From: Tahibacter soli
Lineage (GTDB): Bacteria > Pseudomonadota > Gammaproteobacteria > Xanthomonadales > Rhodanobacteraceae
Length of the DNA: 64,000 nt
Direction of reading: 5' to 3'
Assembly (NCBI RefSeq): GCF_025717065.2
Contig: NZ_JAOVZO020000018.1
Coordinates: forward strand, 124,001 to 188,000
Both the position numbers and the translations under genes were made by a program. Numbering within the stretch: position 1 is the stretch's first letter; each line of letters begins with the position of its first letter. The notes beneath the pieces are model-generated. The model ran no database searches. It worked only from the letters and a program-made list of their open reading frames with translations, and was not told where the DNA came from. Shown here piece by piece: positions 20,401 through 31,100 of this stretch.

Positions 20401-23400
20401 CCCCGTCGGGGCCGACGATCGCCCGGAAGCGCTGGCCCTGCCCCGCGCTGCCCGTCACGATGCGCTCGTTGCAGCCCGTCGCGATCACCTGGTTGTCGAG
20501 ATCGGCCGACCAGCCGCGGCCGAAGGCGCCGGGCTCTTCGCCGCCCTGGTGGCTCGCGTACGTGCGCACGATGCGCAGACCGGGACCGCGTCCGCCGAGC
20601 ACGATGTCCTGTTCCGACAGCGACGCGTTGCCGCTGAACGTATCGACGCCCTTGACCAGACTGTGCGCGAGCGGCAGCGCATCGCGCCGCACGAGGCGCG
20701 AGGACGCGTTGCCGGCGTATTCCTCGACCGTACCGTCGGCAGCGACCGCCTTGAGCCGGTACTGGTATTCGCCCGGCGGCAGGTGCGCGGTGTCGAGCAG
20801 GATCTCGTGGAGGCCCTCGTCGCGCGCCTCGTCGCGGATCGGCTGCCACATCGCGGTGCCGGCCGGATCGCCGTTTTCCTGCAGCCGGCGGAACTCGAGC
20901 GACACGGTCGCCGCGCGGGCGAGCAGAAAACCGAGGCGCTCGCCGATGCCGCACGACCAGCCGGTCGGCACGTCGATCTCGGTGCGCAGCGGAATCGAGG
21001 TCGGGTAGTAGCCCTGCACGATGCGCACGAGGTCGAGCGGATCGTTGACGTCGCTCGGCAGGCGGCCGTAGCCCGCGATGATGTTCTGGCCGAACCGGAT
21101 CGGCGTTTCTTGCGACTGCATGCGAAACGGCGTGCCGTCGTTGAGCACCGTGCGCGCGGCGTATTCGGCCTCGTTGTCGATGCCCATGCCGCGCAGATAG
21201 GTGCAGAAGAAGTTGCCGTCCGCGGAAATCTGACCGCACTCGTCGAGCACTTCGCCGTTCTTGAGCAGCTCGATGCGCAGCGGCGCGGCGACGTATTCGA
21301 GCGGCGCGAAACCCGCGCCGAGCCGGAGGTTGGCGTCGGTCGTCGAGAACGGCGTGAGGCCGATGTTGTCCGGCGCGACCGTCGGCGGCTTCGGGTCGAC
21401 GACCCAGGCGGTGGTATGGCCGTACATCGAACGGCGCCGGCCTTCGATGTCCGCGAGCACGTAGAAGCGGCCGTCGATCTCGCCCGGGTCCGGCCCGGCG
21501 ACGATATCGAACGAATACGCGCCCGGCGTCGACAACGGGCGCGCGTTCGTCCCGGTGCCGTTGCCGAACCAGAATTCGAGCTGGCCGCCCGACACCGGGA
21601 GCCAGTCCGGCGTCACCTGCCCGAACGTCCGCGGCATGCGCATGTAGTACGCATTGACCTGCTTGGCGACCGGAATCGGCTGGTTCGGCCGCGCCGCCTC
21701 GAGCACGGTCGTCGGCCAGGCGGTCGGCCCGAGGCGGTGGCCCCAGGTCGATGTCGCGACCATGAAGATCAACAGATCGTCGTTGCAGATCTCGAACGCC
21801 GGGTCGGTATGCAGCCGCAGCGAGCCCGCCGCGCCGCCGGAGGCGCCCTGCAGTGTGACGGTCGCCGGCGCCGTCGCCGGCGGCACGAGGAAGAACGGCG
21901 CGCCGCCCGGGCGCGACACGACGTCGATCGACGTCGACGCGCAGGGCGCGCCGGTCAGATGGATCGCATCGGCGGGACATTGTTGCGGTTTGAACAAACT
22001 CGCTCCCGTCGGCGAACCGACGCCGAGCCCGCACGGACCCGGCGCGATCGACGTCGCCGTCGTCAGTCGGATCGCCCGGTTCGCGATCGCGTTGCCGAAG
22101 CGGTCGCGCACCTCGGCGAGGCCGGGCCGATAGCCGATGTTCGGCGTCAGCGACCGCTCGCCGTCTTCCAGATAGGTGAAGCGCACGTCCTGCGCCGCGG
22201 CCGGCAGTATCCATGCCCGATACGCCTCGCCCGACGCGAGCACGCCGCGCCGCGCGCGGGCGCGCACCTCGACCAGCGCGGAACCCTGCCACTGCGGAAA
22301 TTCGTCGCCCGGCGTCAGCATGTAGCGGCCCGCCGCGCCCTGCGACTGCGCGAGCTTGAGCCGCACGGACGCGACGCCCTTGCCGTCCGTCCTGGCCGCG
22401 ATCTCGTCGACCTCGACGTCGTTCTCGCCGACGAACTTCGATCCGCTCGCGGCGACGTGGAACACGACCTCGGCACCGCGCACCGGCCGGCCGTTCTCGT
22501 CGGCGACGATCGCGCGCAGCGCCTTGGGCAGCAGCGTGTCGGCTTCGCCTTCCTGGTCCTGCGCGTCGCGGTCGATCGACAGGATCGCGCCGGCGAACGG
22601 ATCGTCGTTCGGCGGTTCGCCGTACGCGTTGCCGAGAATGTCCACGAGTTCCTGCAGATACCACAGCGCCGGCGGCATCGCGGTCGCGCCGCCGGCGAGG
22701 CCGCCCGCGATGAACCAGCCCGATTCGCCGGTCGCGAGCGCGCGCACGCGCCACGCCGCGCCGCGCCACGACTGGACCGCGACCGGATCGCGCGGCACGT
22801 CGACGACGTAGCCGCGCGCGAGCCACGCGGCGATCGCGTCCTTCACCTCGGCCGGCTGGTTCAGTCCCGCGACACCGGTGGCGCCGGTCAGCTGCAGAAC
22901 CGGAACGTTCTGGCCGGCCGCGAGCGCGAGCGCCTTGTCGGCCGACACGCTGTCGACGGCCCACTGCTGTTCGAACACGCGATGCTCGAGCGACGAGCCG
23001 TGCAGCGCGGAAAGCTCGGTGAAGTCGGCCTCGGCGCGGTTGTCCGCGACGCCGGCGAACGCCTCGGCCGGACGCAGCGACGCGTCGAGCGACACGCCGT
23101 CCCACGGCATCGCGTCGATCACGCCGCCGACGCGCGCGATCGCGTAGCGGTTGATCACGAGCGCGGCCGACGGAAACGGCCGCACGACGCCGACGCCGGC
23201 GAGCCGCGCGAGTTCCGCGTCGGCCGCGTCCCACGCCGCGAGATAGCGCGCACCGACATTCGCGAGCAGGCGCGCGGCCGGGTTTTCGCTGTCGCCCGGC
23301 AGAACCGCGCCGTCGGCTTCGAGCGCCGGGCCGTCGGCATGCACGTCGAAGACGAGCGCGGCGAGGCCGCCGGCGGTCAGGTCCTGCGCGAACGACGTCG

Positions 23401-25180
23401 CGCCGCCCGGCCCCGCGATCGTCACTTCCACCCGATGACGCGAACCGGTTTCGAGCGTGCCGCCGCCGGTGCGCGCGTTGCGGCCGGCGATGTTCAGCAC
23501 CGGTCTTACCGCGACGAGCGACGGCGGTGCGTTGCCGAGGCCGCCGTAGCGGTCGGCGAGGTTGCCGTCTTCGATCGACGCCGGCTCGTACGCGAGCGTG
23601 ACGCGGCGGTCGACGAGGTCGACGAGCGGCAGCGTCGCATCGAGCGCGGCGGCGCCGTCGGCGTCGCGCACGACGACCTGCACGCGCTGGCGCAGGCGAT
23701 CGGGCAGTTCGGAATATTCGCCGACGATCGCGAGCGCGGTCGCCGGCAGGCTGGCCGGCACGAGGCCGAGCGGCGGCGCGTCGAGCGCGTGCAGCGCGAG
23801 CTGGTCGTCGTACGCGAGCGGCGGCGACGCCTGCGCCAGCGCGTGCGTCACGCGTTCGCGCAACGCGTCGAGCGGCGCGGCCGGCTGCGGCGCGCGCACG
23901 TACTCGTCGGCGAACGCGCGCGCGGCGATGTTCGCCGCGGCGAGTGCGCCGCGTGCCGGCACGAACCGGTACGGCTTGAGCGCGGGTGCGAGCGGCACCC
24001 ACGTTTCGCCGTCGCGGTCGGCGCTCGTGCCGCGATAGTTCGACAGCGGCAGCTGTGCGGTGACGAAGACGTGCTCGATCGCGTACGCGGCGATGCGACC
24101 GCCGCGCGCGACCGGCCGGTTCGCGACGCCGGCCGCCGAGAGCGCCTGGCCGACCTTGTCGGCGCGCACGGCGAGCGACGCGGCGAGGTCGGCGACCGGT
24201 ACTTCGACGACGCCCTCGACGTAGCGCGCCGGCGCGCGCGACGCGCGCAGCAGCGCGACGAGCAGGCTCGCCTGGTCGACGTCGTTGCCCGACAGGCTGC
24301 GCAAAGTACCGATTGCGCCTTTTTGCGCACCGGCGTACCACTGCGTGCGCACTTCGCCGCGCACGAAGTCGACGATGCGCGCGTAGTCGCGGCCGAGGCT
24401 TTCGGCCTTCGCGAGAATCTCGGGCGACAGCGGCGCGTCGGGCGTCGCGGCGTAGTCGGCCGCGACCGGTTCGATCTCCTGCGCGGCGTTCGCGTACGCC
24501 GGCACCACGACCGGCGCGGCCGCCGGTTCGCGCGTCGGCAGGCGCGGGCGATGCACCGGCAGATTCGCGCCGTGGATCGGCGCGCGGTTCTCGTCGGCGT
24601 TCGCGGCGGCAAGATCCGCCAGTTCGGCCAGCGCCGCGTGCGGCACTGCCGTGCGCGCGTCGCCGGCGGCGAGCGCCTGTCCGGCCGACGCCGCCGCGGT
24701 CGCGACGCGCGCGAGCTGCGCGACGATCGCCGCACGCTGCTGCGGCCAGCGCGACGGCGCGCCGCCACGTTCGGCGAACAGCCGATCGATCGCGCCGAGC
24801 CGCGCCTCGACGAGCAGTCGATGCGCGTCGAGCGACGCCAGCGCGGACGCGAGCGCGGCGCGTCCGGCGCCGCTCGCGCGTGCCGCGTCGATCGCGCGGC
24901 CGACGTCGGCCAGCGCGCGCGCATAGCCGGCGAGCGCGCCGCGATCGGCGCCGGCGAGCGCCGACTTCGCCGGCGACGCCTGCGCCAGCGCCTGCGCGAC
25001 CGCGGCGCGCGCATCCTGCCCGGCCAGGAGCGCCGCGACGGCGCGTTGCGACGCGCTCGCCGGTGCCGTGCCGTTCGCCGCGACGGCGCAGGTGGCGCCC
25101 GCGGCGGCGACGGCCAGCGCGCAGGAACGAACGAAATTGCGCAGCATCGTTTTTCTTCTTTGCAAAAGTGAATATTTCAT
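14498..25180 (-). CDS. Giant exported RHS-repeat protein with transglutaminase-like N-terminus
   Basis: A 3,560-aa protein. The ATG at 25180 overlaps the upstream stop (ATGA). An export signal covers about residues 1-35 (RNFVRSCALAVAAAGATCAVA). Near 255-375 is a transglutaminase-like fold; the usual cysteine position reads SGNDVDQASLL, so it is probably not catalytic. Ig-like beta regions follow to about 1500, then RHS/YD repeats (about 1530-3130), and the RHS core (IGFTGYYKDGESGLYYAKAR, ending NPTVYVDPTGRYG near 3198). The last 360 residues are a tip domain with HYYTTYYVALRMGYSDADA, HRLADSFAH and GHLTAGYSPD. It resembles metal-dependent all-helical hydrolases (DUF6765-like; low confidence). 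No immunity gene follows; a terminator does. A diverged partial copy lies at 58273-62381. Confidence 0.93.
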   Translation of the reverse strand: MKYSLLQRRKTMLRNFVRSCALAVAAAGATCAVAANGTAPASASQRAVAALLAGQDARAAVAQALAQASPAKSALAGADRGALAGYARALADVGRAIDAARASGAGRAALASALASLDAHRLLVEARLGAIDRLFAERGGAPSRWPQQRAAIVAQLARVATAAASAGQALAAGDARTAVPHAALAELADLAAANADENRAPIHGANLPVHRPRLPTREPAAAPVVVPAYANAAQEIEPVAADYAATPDAPLSPEILAKAESLGRDYARIVDFVRGEVRTQWYAGAQKGAIGTLRSLSGNDVDQASLLVALLRASRAPARYVEGVVEVPVADLAASLAVRADKVGQALSAAGVANRPVARGGRIAAYAIEHVFVTAQLPLSNYRGTSADRDGETWVPLAPALKPYRFVPARGALAAANIAARAFADEYVRAPQPAAPLDALRERVTHALAQASPPLAYDDQLALHALDAPPLGLVPASLPATALAIVGEYSELPDRLRQRVQVVVRDADGAAALDATLPLVDLVDRRVTLAYEPASIEDGNLADRYGGLGNAPPSLVAVRPVLNIAGRNARTGGGTLETGSRHRVEVTIAGPGGATSFAQDLTAGGLAALVFDVHADGPALEADGAVLPGDSENPAARLLANVGARYLAAWDAADAELARLAGVGVVRPFPSAALVINRYAIARVGGVIDAMPWDGVSLDASLRPAEAFAGVADNRAEADFTELSALHGSSLEHRVFEQQWAVDSVSADKALALAAGQNVPVLQLTGATGVAGLNQPAEVKDAIAAWLARGYVVDVPRDPVAVQSWRGAAWRVRALATGESGWFIAGGLAGGATAMPPALWYLQELVDILGNAYGEPPNDDPFAGAILSIDRDAQDQEGEADTLLPKALRAIVADENGRPVRGAEVVFHVAASGSKFVGENDVEVDEIAARTDGKGVASVRLKLAQSQGAAGRYMLTPGDEFPQWQGSALVEVRARARRGVLASGEAYRAWILPAAAQDVRFTYLEDGERSLTPNIGYRPGLAEVRDRFGNAIANRAIRLTTATSIAPGPCGLGVGSPTGASLFKPQQCPADAIHLTGAPCASTSIDVVSRPGGAPFFLVPPATAPATVTLQGASGGAAGSLRLHTDPAFEICNDDLLIFMVATSTWGHRLGPTAWPTTVLEAARPNQPIPVAKQVNAYYMRMPRTFGQVTPDWLPVSGGQLEFWFGNGTGTNARPLSTPGAYSFDIVAGPDPGEIDGRFYVLADIEGRRRSMYGHTTAWVVDPKPPTVAPDNIGLTPFSTTDANLRLGAGFAPLEYVAAPLRIELLKNGEVLDECGQISADGNFFCTYLRGMGIDNEAEYAARTVLNDGTPFRMQSQETPIRFGQNIIAGYGRLPSDVNDPLDLVRIVQGYYPTSIPLRTEIDVPTGWSCGIGERLGFLLARAATVSLEFRRLQENGDPAGTAMWQPIRDEARDEGLHEILLDTAHLPPGEYQYRLKAVAADGTVEEYAGNASSRLVRRDALPLAHSLVKGVDTFSGNASLSEQDIVLGGRGPGLRIVRTYASHQGGEEPGAFGRGWSADLDNQVIATGCNERIVTGSAGQGQRFRAIVGPDGATRFEALHGYHGTLVQRGLEYDFYTKDGTRYHFGGAGVPGARLAYIEDVNGNRVSYTWQFDIVAPRVTRIADAAGRQIDLAYKTVVAERRIAGTTLRETLTLVDAARGPDGLVVRYEYDANGNLSKAVRSDASGKGERVSAYTYRDFGGRIVTQPDGELTYTYFGYRLTGSRDASSNDERRYDYDQYLSVVPNGNAFYYAPEQRAISVRELDGGTTRFAYDGLRGAGPVRTTVTDPRDAVSTFSLNGYGAAETIVDPAGTTTTQWDLVALQPKKIVDALATEVHYTYDVHGNRTTEEIRHASGTRTRGWTYVDPAEFDAPYIRNRVDRFTDARQIVTDYGYDRRGNLTTTARGGVTQTDAYDDNGDRTSRTDGRTNVWKFRYDRYGHVTETEDPLAHVVKTEYDARGRKTAETSSNGGVTTYAYDARDRTIRTSHPATAAGLAVETTVYDDVRRERTFFNARGKTTRTTFDPMGRVYDEVVEAGTRSLRYDANGNLESETDRGGHVVRMEYDAANRLRKKFEPENRTTLYDVDALGHVVRETVGERIAEYRYDDAQYRRTTVRRWLAGAAGGRFVEETTRYDGNGNAIASVDALLRETTRTFDDRDRLKVEAAPLGRVATFAYDGADNKVEEVRENPGGSGAQRRTFGYDAANRLVATTDAEGRTRTTVYDANGNAVEMTNARGHTVRKVYDARDNVVEESGPEIGQRTTYRYDLNGNKVEESRANGRVLTYTHDALDRLERTDDADGLVEKRKLDADGLVEALTDADNRTTISTYDDLHRVETKTLPGPGPRTTRYAYNVHGDVELQTDARNHATATVYDTLGRRVETRHPEVDGVTAVETTGYDDAGNIVATSNGRGHVTDYSFNALNLRVGQTDPADAQGRRFEQTWTYDALGNALTHTDRRGILAVTAYDRENRVVGRARDGLVLETLTLDEEGNVSLLRDALGRETATTYDRANRKLREARPLGAVSTWTYEPEGDVAETTDADGRTTSHTYTKRRHLETQTLAGETTTHRYNGSGQRIATLKPERRGEWLYGYDAGGRLETVESPLHHVTRFGYDAADNRTSILDANAHETTFAYDARNRLAGKTYEGGDAYAWTYDADGNRTRTTTPNGVAIDATYDALDRAIDTTYAGAATGEVGKTSRGYDGNGNIVAVTEEFVGGAARTQTRRYDDFERLEHIVDVHGGTLGYRYDAVGNRTHLVDRDGRETVWTYDALNHNDAVTVPGQGTTTQTHTKVGLIDVVTRPDGTTSDTDYDPAGRISRVAHAKAGATLATSAYRYDFNGNRVEQKETNGAATGGIEIVTAYGYDADDRLETVTEPARATTYTLDPVGNRVRERVAANGTTIGDSTLVYDARDRLTSRSDPTAGVAVAQTYDANGNLKTQVVNGGAPRTYTYDARDRMTALHEGAATPFAFDYDADGLRIAKSQGMAQATRYQYDLGSLIAEANASGSTLVRYHYSANQLIGRTQAGSTPVERHYLLDALRTPIAMLTQAGAVDARTRYDAWGEVIAQQGTSGQTIAPAREGAHAALPSTDEQPIGFTGYYKDGESGLYYAKARYYDPAVARFMSEDPEAGNDMTPPSLHRYLYAHANPTVYVDPTGRYGEAGHYYTTYYVALRMGYSDADAQQLAFYSQLPDEAAALDAMYVVKAKGFNLTSPERWRTNEEIQELLHGLNGGIAEHETGRTLNALKSAGGDLTTSGLLIHRLADSFAHRKTELHGGEHDPHEQRMFTTNIGHLTAGYSPDTIQRQPELYLQYVRTLAGALGEKRNLSAEQIGALQTLVAGELSEVAYMDGKLPREGFFSRGFFGRDKDAALKERSMQMLIHKLNMLGIERIGSSRTRPGLLDMGYRPEDRESFELLSPDLTNARSIDHALGDIWEGSALARDNASRYRRRNVDAALENVRRLLLKEHRSIETIDPEYRPGVTIIIESVDGMGTLNAPERWWETLIDRYNPMRRYGPSPD

Positions 25181-28100
25181 CGCATCGCCCCCGCCGCCGC
25201 GACCGCGTAGGCGCGATCGAACGCGAGCCACGGCGCCGCCGACCGCGCGTCGCGTTTGGCCTCGTCCGGGTACGTGTCGAAGCCGTCGCACCAGATGAGG
25301 TCGGGCGCGTCGAAGCCGTCGAGGAACAGGCGGTCGGCCCAGGTGCGTGGCGCCACGCACGGGCGATACACGTCGACGGCGCGTTGCGCGAGCGCGATCC
25401 ACTGCGGCTCGCCGCCGCCGACCGGCTGCCGCGCTTCGAGCACGACGTCGTAGCGGCCCGCATCGAAGCCGCGCGTCTCGAACGCGTGCGCGCCGGCCTG
25501 CGTCGCCTGCGCGGCGAGGCTGACGGTGAACGCATGCGTCGCGACGTCGGCGCCGGCCAGGCGCAGCGCGACACGCACGGGCACGTCGGCGACGGCGCTC
25601 GCCGACGGATTGCGCACGGTCCAGTCGAGCGCGAGCGGCGGGCCGCCGCGCGGGACCTGCGGTGGCAGCGGCGCCAGCGTGCCGGTCAGCGTGGTCGCCG
25701 CCGTCGGCTCGTACGTCACGCGCACGACCGTGTAGCTACCGACGTTGCCGGCGCGGTCGGTCGCCCGCGCGCGAATCGTGTTCGCGCCGGGCGCGAGCGT
25801 CGCGCCGATCACCGCGAATGCGCCGTTCGCGTCGGCGAACACCTGCGTGGCGAACGCACCGGCGTCGAGTTCGACCTTGGCGAGCGCTTCGGTCGCGCCG
25901 GTTACCGCGATCGTCGGCGTGTCGACGACGGCGCCATCGAGCGGGCTCGAAATCGCCAGCACCGGCGCGTCGAGGTCGATCGCGAACGCGACGCTCGTCT
26001 CGCTGCGATTGCCCGCGAGGTCGGTCGCCTCGGCCGCGAGCGTGTAGCTGCCGCTCGCCGCGATCGGCGTGCCCGAGACGTACCCCGCACCGTTCAACGT
26101 GATCGACTGCGTCGCCGGATGCGCGTCGGCGATCGTCACCGTCGGCGTCAGCGCGTGCGCGGCAAGATCGCCGTCGGCGACGCCCGCGATCGCGATCGCC
26201 GGCGCGGTATTGTCGATCGCGAACGCGATCGGTCCCGCGTTCGCGACGTTGCCGGCCGTGTCGGCCGCGCGCAGCGCGAGCGCGTAGTCGCCGTCGGCGA
26301 GCCCCGGCGTCGAACCCGCGTAGTCGCCGGGCGCCGCCGCGTCGGCCTCGAGCGCGAACCACGCGCCGTCGTCGACGCGCGCTTCGACGACGGTCACCGC
26401 GCCGAGCGCATCGGTCGCGTGCGCGCGCACCGCGGCCGGCGATCGCAGCACGCTGCCGGCGGCCGGCGCGAGCGCGGTCAGCAGCGGCGCGTCGCGGTCG
26501 ACGACCTCGACGGTCGCGCGGTCGAGTTCGGTCCACGTGCCGGCGCGTTCGTGTTCGAGCGTTACCGCGACCTGACCCAACGCCCATGTGGCGCTTGCGA
26601 ATTCGAACGTCTGCGCATGCGTCGCGCCCGGCGCGAAGTCGTGCGTCACGCCGGCTTCGTCGAGCACGGCCGCGCCGGCCGCGATGCGCACGCGCAGGCG
26701 CTGCGCCGGCAATGCCTGCGCGCCGCGATTCTCGGCCGTCAGCGTCACCGCCAGCGGCTGGCCGTGCGGCAACTGCGCGAGCGACGGCTGCACGCTGCCG
26801 GCAAGGCCTTCGCCGCTCGCGTCGTAGCGCACGCGCGCGGTCGCGGGGCCGCCGACGTTGCCGGCCGCGTCATGCGCCTGCGCGACGAGCGTGTTGTCGC
26901 CGAGCGCGAGCGGCACCGCCGCGAAGGTCGCGCGGCCGTCGCTGCCCGCCGTCGCCTGCGCCTGCCACGCGCCGACCTCGAGGACGACCCGCGCGGCGGC
27001 TTCGCTCGCGACGACGACGTCGATCGCGCTCGTCGCCACCGTCGCGCCGTCGACCGGCGCCGCGATCGCCACCGCGGGCGCGGTGCGGTCGATGCGGAAG
27101 CGCACGAAGCGCTGCGCGAGATTGCCGGCGCGGTCGGTCGCGCGCACGGCGAGCGCGTATTCGCCGTCGGCGTCGATCGTCGTGCCCGAGACGAATATCT
27201 CGCCGTTGAGGCGCACGTCGCTCGATGCGAGATTCGCGTCGGCGACGGCGATCGTCGGCACGACCGGCGTCGCCGCGAGATCGCCGTCGGCGACGCCCGC
27301 GATCGCGATCGTCGGCGCCGTCGCGTCGACGACGAACGCGCGTTCGGCGCTCGACGCTTCGTTGCCCCAGCTGTCGCGGGCGCGCACGGCGAGGCGGTGC
27401 GCGCCGTCGACGAGACCGGCGAGGCCGCGCGCGTACCAGCCGTCCTCGCCGCGCACGAGCGGCTGCCACGCGCCGCCGTCGACGCGCACTTGCACGAGCG
27501 CGACCGTCGAGTGCGCGTCGACGACACCGACGCGAAGCGGCACCGCCGCAGGCTGCAGCGTTTCGCCGGCCGGCGTCGCGAGTGTGATCTGCGGCGCCAC
27601 GCCGTCGACGACGCCGAAACTGCGCCGCGCGAGCGTGCGCCACTGTCCCGCCGCGTCGCCGGGCAGGCGCGCTTCGAGCACGGCCAGATGCGGCACGAGC
27701 GCGAGCGGCGGCGCGGTCAGCACGAGCAGGCCCGCGTCGTTCGCACCGGGCGCGAGGTCGAGCGTGCGCTCGGCGTGCGCGACCGCGTCGGGCGAACCCG
27801 CTGCCGTCACGCGTACGCGCGCCGCGACGCCCGCGAGCATCGCGTCGCCGCGATTGGCGAGCGTCCAGGCCAGTTCGCCGCCGACGCCGGCCACGAGCGA
27901 GTCCGCCGGCGCGAGCGCGAGCGTCCCGGCCAACACGACGCGCGCGACCGGATCGTCGACCGTGACCGACGTTTCCGCGCTGCGGTCGAGATTCGGCGCG
28001 GTCAGGCGCAAGCGCAGACCGTAGGCGCCGGACGCGAGGCCCGCGGTATTCCACATGTCTTCTTTGCGCAGTTCGTATCCGGGCAGCAGCGTGCCGAGCG

Positions 28101-31100
28101 TCTGCTCGGCGACGACGCTTTCGGCGCCGTTCGGCGCGACCGCGACGAGCGCGAGGCGCGCGCCGGCGATCGGCGCGTTGCCGTCGGTGTAGGCGACCGC
28201 GCTGCGCACGCGCAGCGCGCCGCCGGCCGTGACGAATGCGACTTCCGGTTCCACGGCCATCATCACGCGCTGCACCGCGGCGATCGCCACCGCGCCGTGG
28301 CGCTCGCCGAGCGCCGCGCCGTTCGCGCCGACGAGCCGCGCGCGCAGGCGGTAGTCGCCGGCGAGCACGCCGTCGGCCGGCCACGTCACCGGGCGCGTCC
28401 AGCGTTCGCCGGGCGCGAGCGGCCCGACCGGATATTCGCCGAGTTCGTCGACGACGGCGCCCGCCGCGTCGATCGCGGCGAGGCGCACGCGCGCGGCGAC
28501 GGCGAGATTGGCGACGCCGACCGTGCCGGTCACCGGCTCGCCCGGCGCGAACAGCGTCCGGTCGGGCACGATTTCCACGAGCGGCGCGCCCGGCGCCACG
28601 AGCGTCGTCGATGCCTCGGCGCGGTTGTTGTTTTCGTCCGCTTCGGCAACGCGCGCGTCGGCGTCGATCGTCACGCGCAGGCGATACGTGCCCGCGTCGG
28701 CGAGCGTGCCGAAGTCGATGTCGACCGCACGCGACGCGCCGGCCGCGAGCGCCGGCAGCGGCGCGTTCCATTGACGGCGCGCGCCGTTCGGCAATGTCAG
28801 CTCCGCGCGCACTTCGTTGGCCGGCGCCGCGGCGAGACCGGCGTTGCGCACGTTCACGAGCGCGGCGACGCGGTCGCCCGGCACGGCGTCGGCCGGCACG
28901 AAGTAGACATCGGTCGTGCCGATCGCCCAGTCGGGCAGCGTCGCGGCGGCACGCGTCACGACGATCGGCGCCGAGGGCAGGCTCGTCCGGCCGGTCCCGT
29001 CGCGCGCCGTCGCGACGAACTCGTGGCGCTGCGCGACGAGCGCGAGCGGCTCGGTGCAGAACCCGCCTTCGGGCATCCGCCAGTTCTGACGTCCCTGGCG
29101 CGAGTAGGCGATGTGGCCCGAGGCGAGCCACGCGACCGGTCGCTCCGACGCCCAGAACCGGCTCGCCGGCGCGCCGTCGGACGCGGCGCGCACGTCGACT
29201 TCGTAGCCGTCCTGCAGCGCGATCCGCGTGCCGTCCGGCGACCACGCGAGCGCGACGAGCGCGTCGATGCGCGCGAACTGCCGCGTCGTGCCGGCCGCGT
29301 CGGCGATGTGCACGACGAACGCGCCGGCGTCGCGCGTCGCGTACGCGTAGCGGCCGTCGTTCGACCAGGCCGGCGCGATGTCCGCCGTCTCCGCGATCGT
29401 GCGCAGCGTGCGCGCGGTGCGCGCGTCGACGAGCGCGAGACTCGCCGGCGTGCGCACCAGCAGACGAACGCCGTCGGCCGACCATGCCAGGCCGTTCGCC
29501 GCCACATCGATCGCGTCGATACCGTCGACGCGGCGCGCATCGGCGCCGTCGACGCCGGCGATCCACACGCCGGTCGCGAGCGTGCCGCCGGCGCCGCGGT
29601 AGCCGCCGGCGAACGCGATGCGCGTCTCGTCCGGCGCGATCGCGAACGCGCGCACGCCGTCGATCTCGATGCCGAGCGCGCGCGGCGCGCGGCCCGGCTC
29701 GACGCGTTCGATCGCGCCGGTCGCAACGTCGGCGTAGTACAGCGCGAGGCCGCGCGAGGCCCAGGTCGCGAGCTTGCCGGTGTCCGTCACCGGGCCGAGA
29801 TCGCCGGCGCGCGCGCCGACGCCAACCGTGCCGTCGCCGCGCAGATACGCGTAGTGGCGGCCGTCCGGCGCGAACGTCAGCACGTCCTCGTCGAGGTACT
29901 CGCTCGTTTCGGTTTCGGCGTCGCCGAAGTCGACGGGCACGCTCGCGACGACGATGCCGTCGCGCGCGACGTCCACGATCGTGCCCGCGTCGGCGTAGCC
30001 GCAGACCGGCAGTTCCAGCGCCTGCGTCACGAGCGGGCTGCCGGCGACCGTCGGCGCGGTCACGAGCGGCACGCGCAGCGCGGCGCCGACGCGCGGTACG
30101 CCGCTCGCGGGCGCGCTGGCGCCGCTCGCGTTGCCGAGCGCGTCGATCGCCTCGACGGTGTACCAGTAGCGCACGCCGTCGGTCAGCGGCTCGTCGCGAT
30201 AGGCCGTTGCATCGGTGCTGGCGATTTCAACGAAAGGCCCGCCCGACGCGAGCGCGCGGCGGACGCGGAACGACGTCGCCGGCGCGCCGTCGCCGGGCTG
30301 CCAGACGAGATCGAGCGCGCCGCCTTCGGCCGACGCCGTCACCGCGAGCGCCCGCGGCACGCCCGGCGCCGGGCCGGCGACGGTCAGCACGACCGTGTTC
30401 GACGGCTCGCTGGCGTTGTCGTACGCATCGAGCGCGGTGACCGCGTAAGCGTAGGTGCCGTTCGGCAACGCCGTGTCGACGAACGTGCGCGGCGCGTTCG
30501 CCGCGAGCGTCGCGAGCGGCTCGCCGTCGCGCGCGAGCACGTAGCGCGCGACGTCGGCCGACGCGCTCGCGGTCCAGGCGAGCGTCGCGTCGGCGCCGGC
30601 GAGCGTGCCGGTCAGCACGACCGGATCGGGCGCCTCGATATCGCCGATATCGGCGACGGCGGGCGCCGAGCGCGCGCTTTCGAAGCCGTAGCGCGTCACG
30701 GCCGACACGCGGTAGTCGTAGCGTCCGTCGGGCAGCGTTTCCGACAGCGACGCCGGCGCGATCAGCGGCCGTTCGAGCACGGCGATCTCGCCGAGCGCAT
30801 ACGCGTTCCAGGCCGGCTCGCCGGTGCCGCGCACGACGACGCGCAGCGTATCGGCGCGATACGCCGACGCGGGCACGAGCGACTGTTCGCGCTCGCCGCC
30901 GCCGCGCACGCTCGCGATCGTGATCCAGCGGCTGCCGACGCGCGCCTGCAGGTCGACGTTCGGCGGCACGGCGCCGCGCCAGTCGAGGCGTGCCGCGCCG
31001 ACGAGGACCACGGCGGGCAGTTCGAGCGCGATCGAGGGGTTGTCCTCGCCGTCCGGCTGATCGTGCGACATCGAAAATTCCCACGCGGTCGAGGCATCGC

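Noticed and set aside
14657-25171. A 3,504-codon open frame on the + strand opposite the RHS gene
   Set aside because: It is a mirror of a GC-rich, repeat-containing gene; the translation is an arginine/valine/alanine-rich low-complexity string with no domain, whereas the minus strand gives clear RHS repeats.
16449-25574. A 3,041-codon alternative minus-strand frame inside the RHS gene
   Set aside because: Same strand but shifted; the product is almost only R, A, G and D with no YD repeats.
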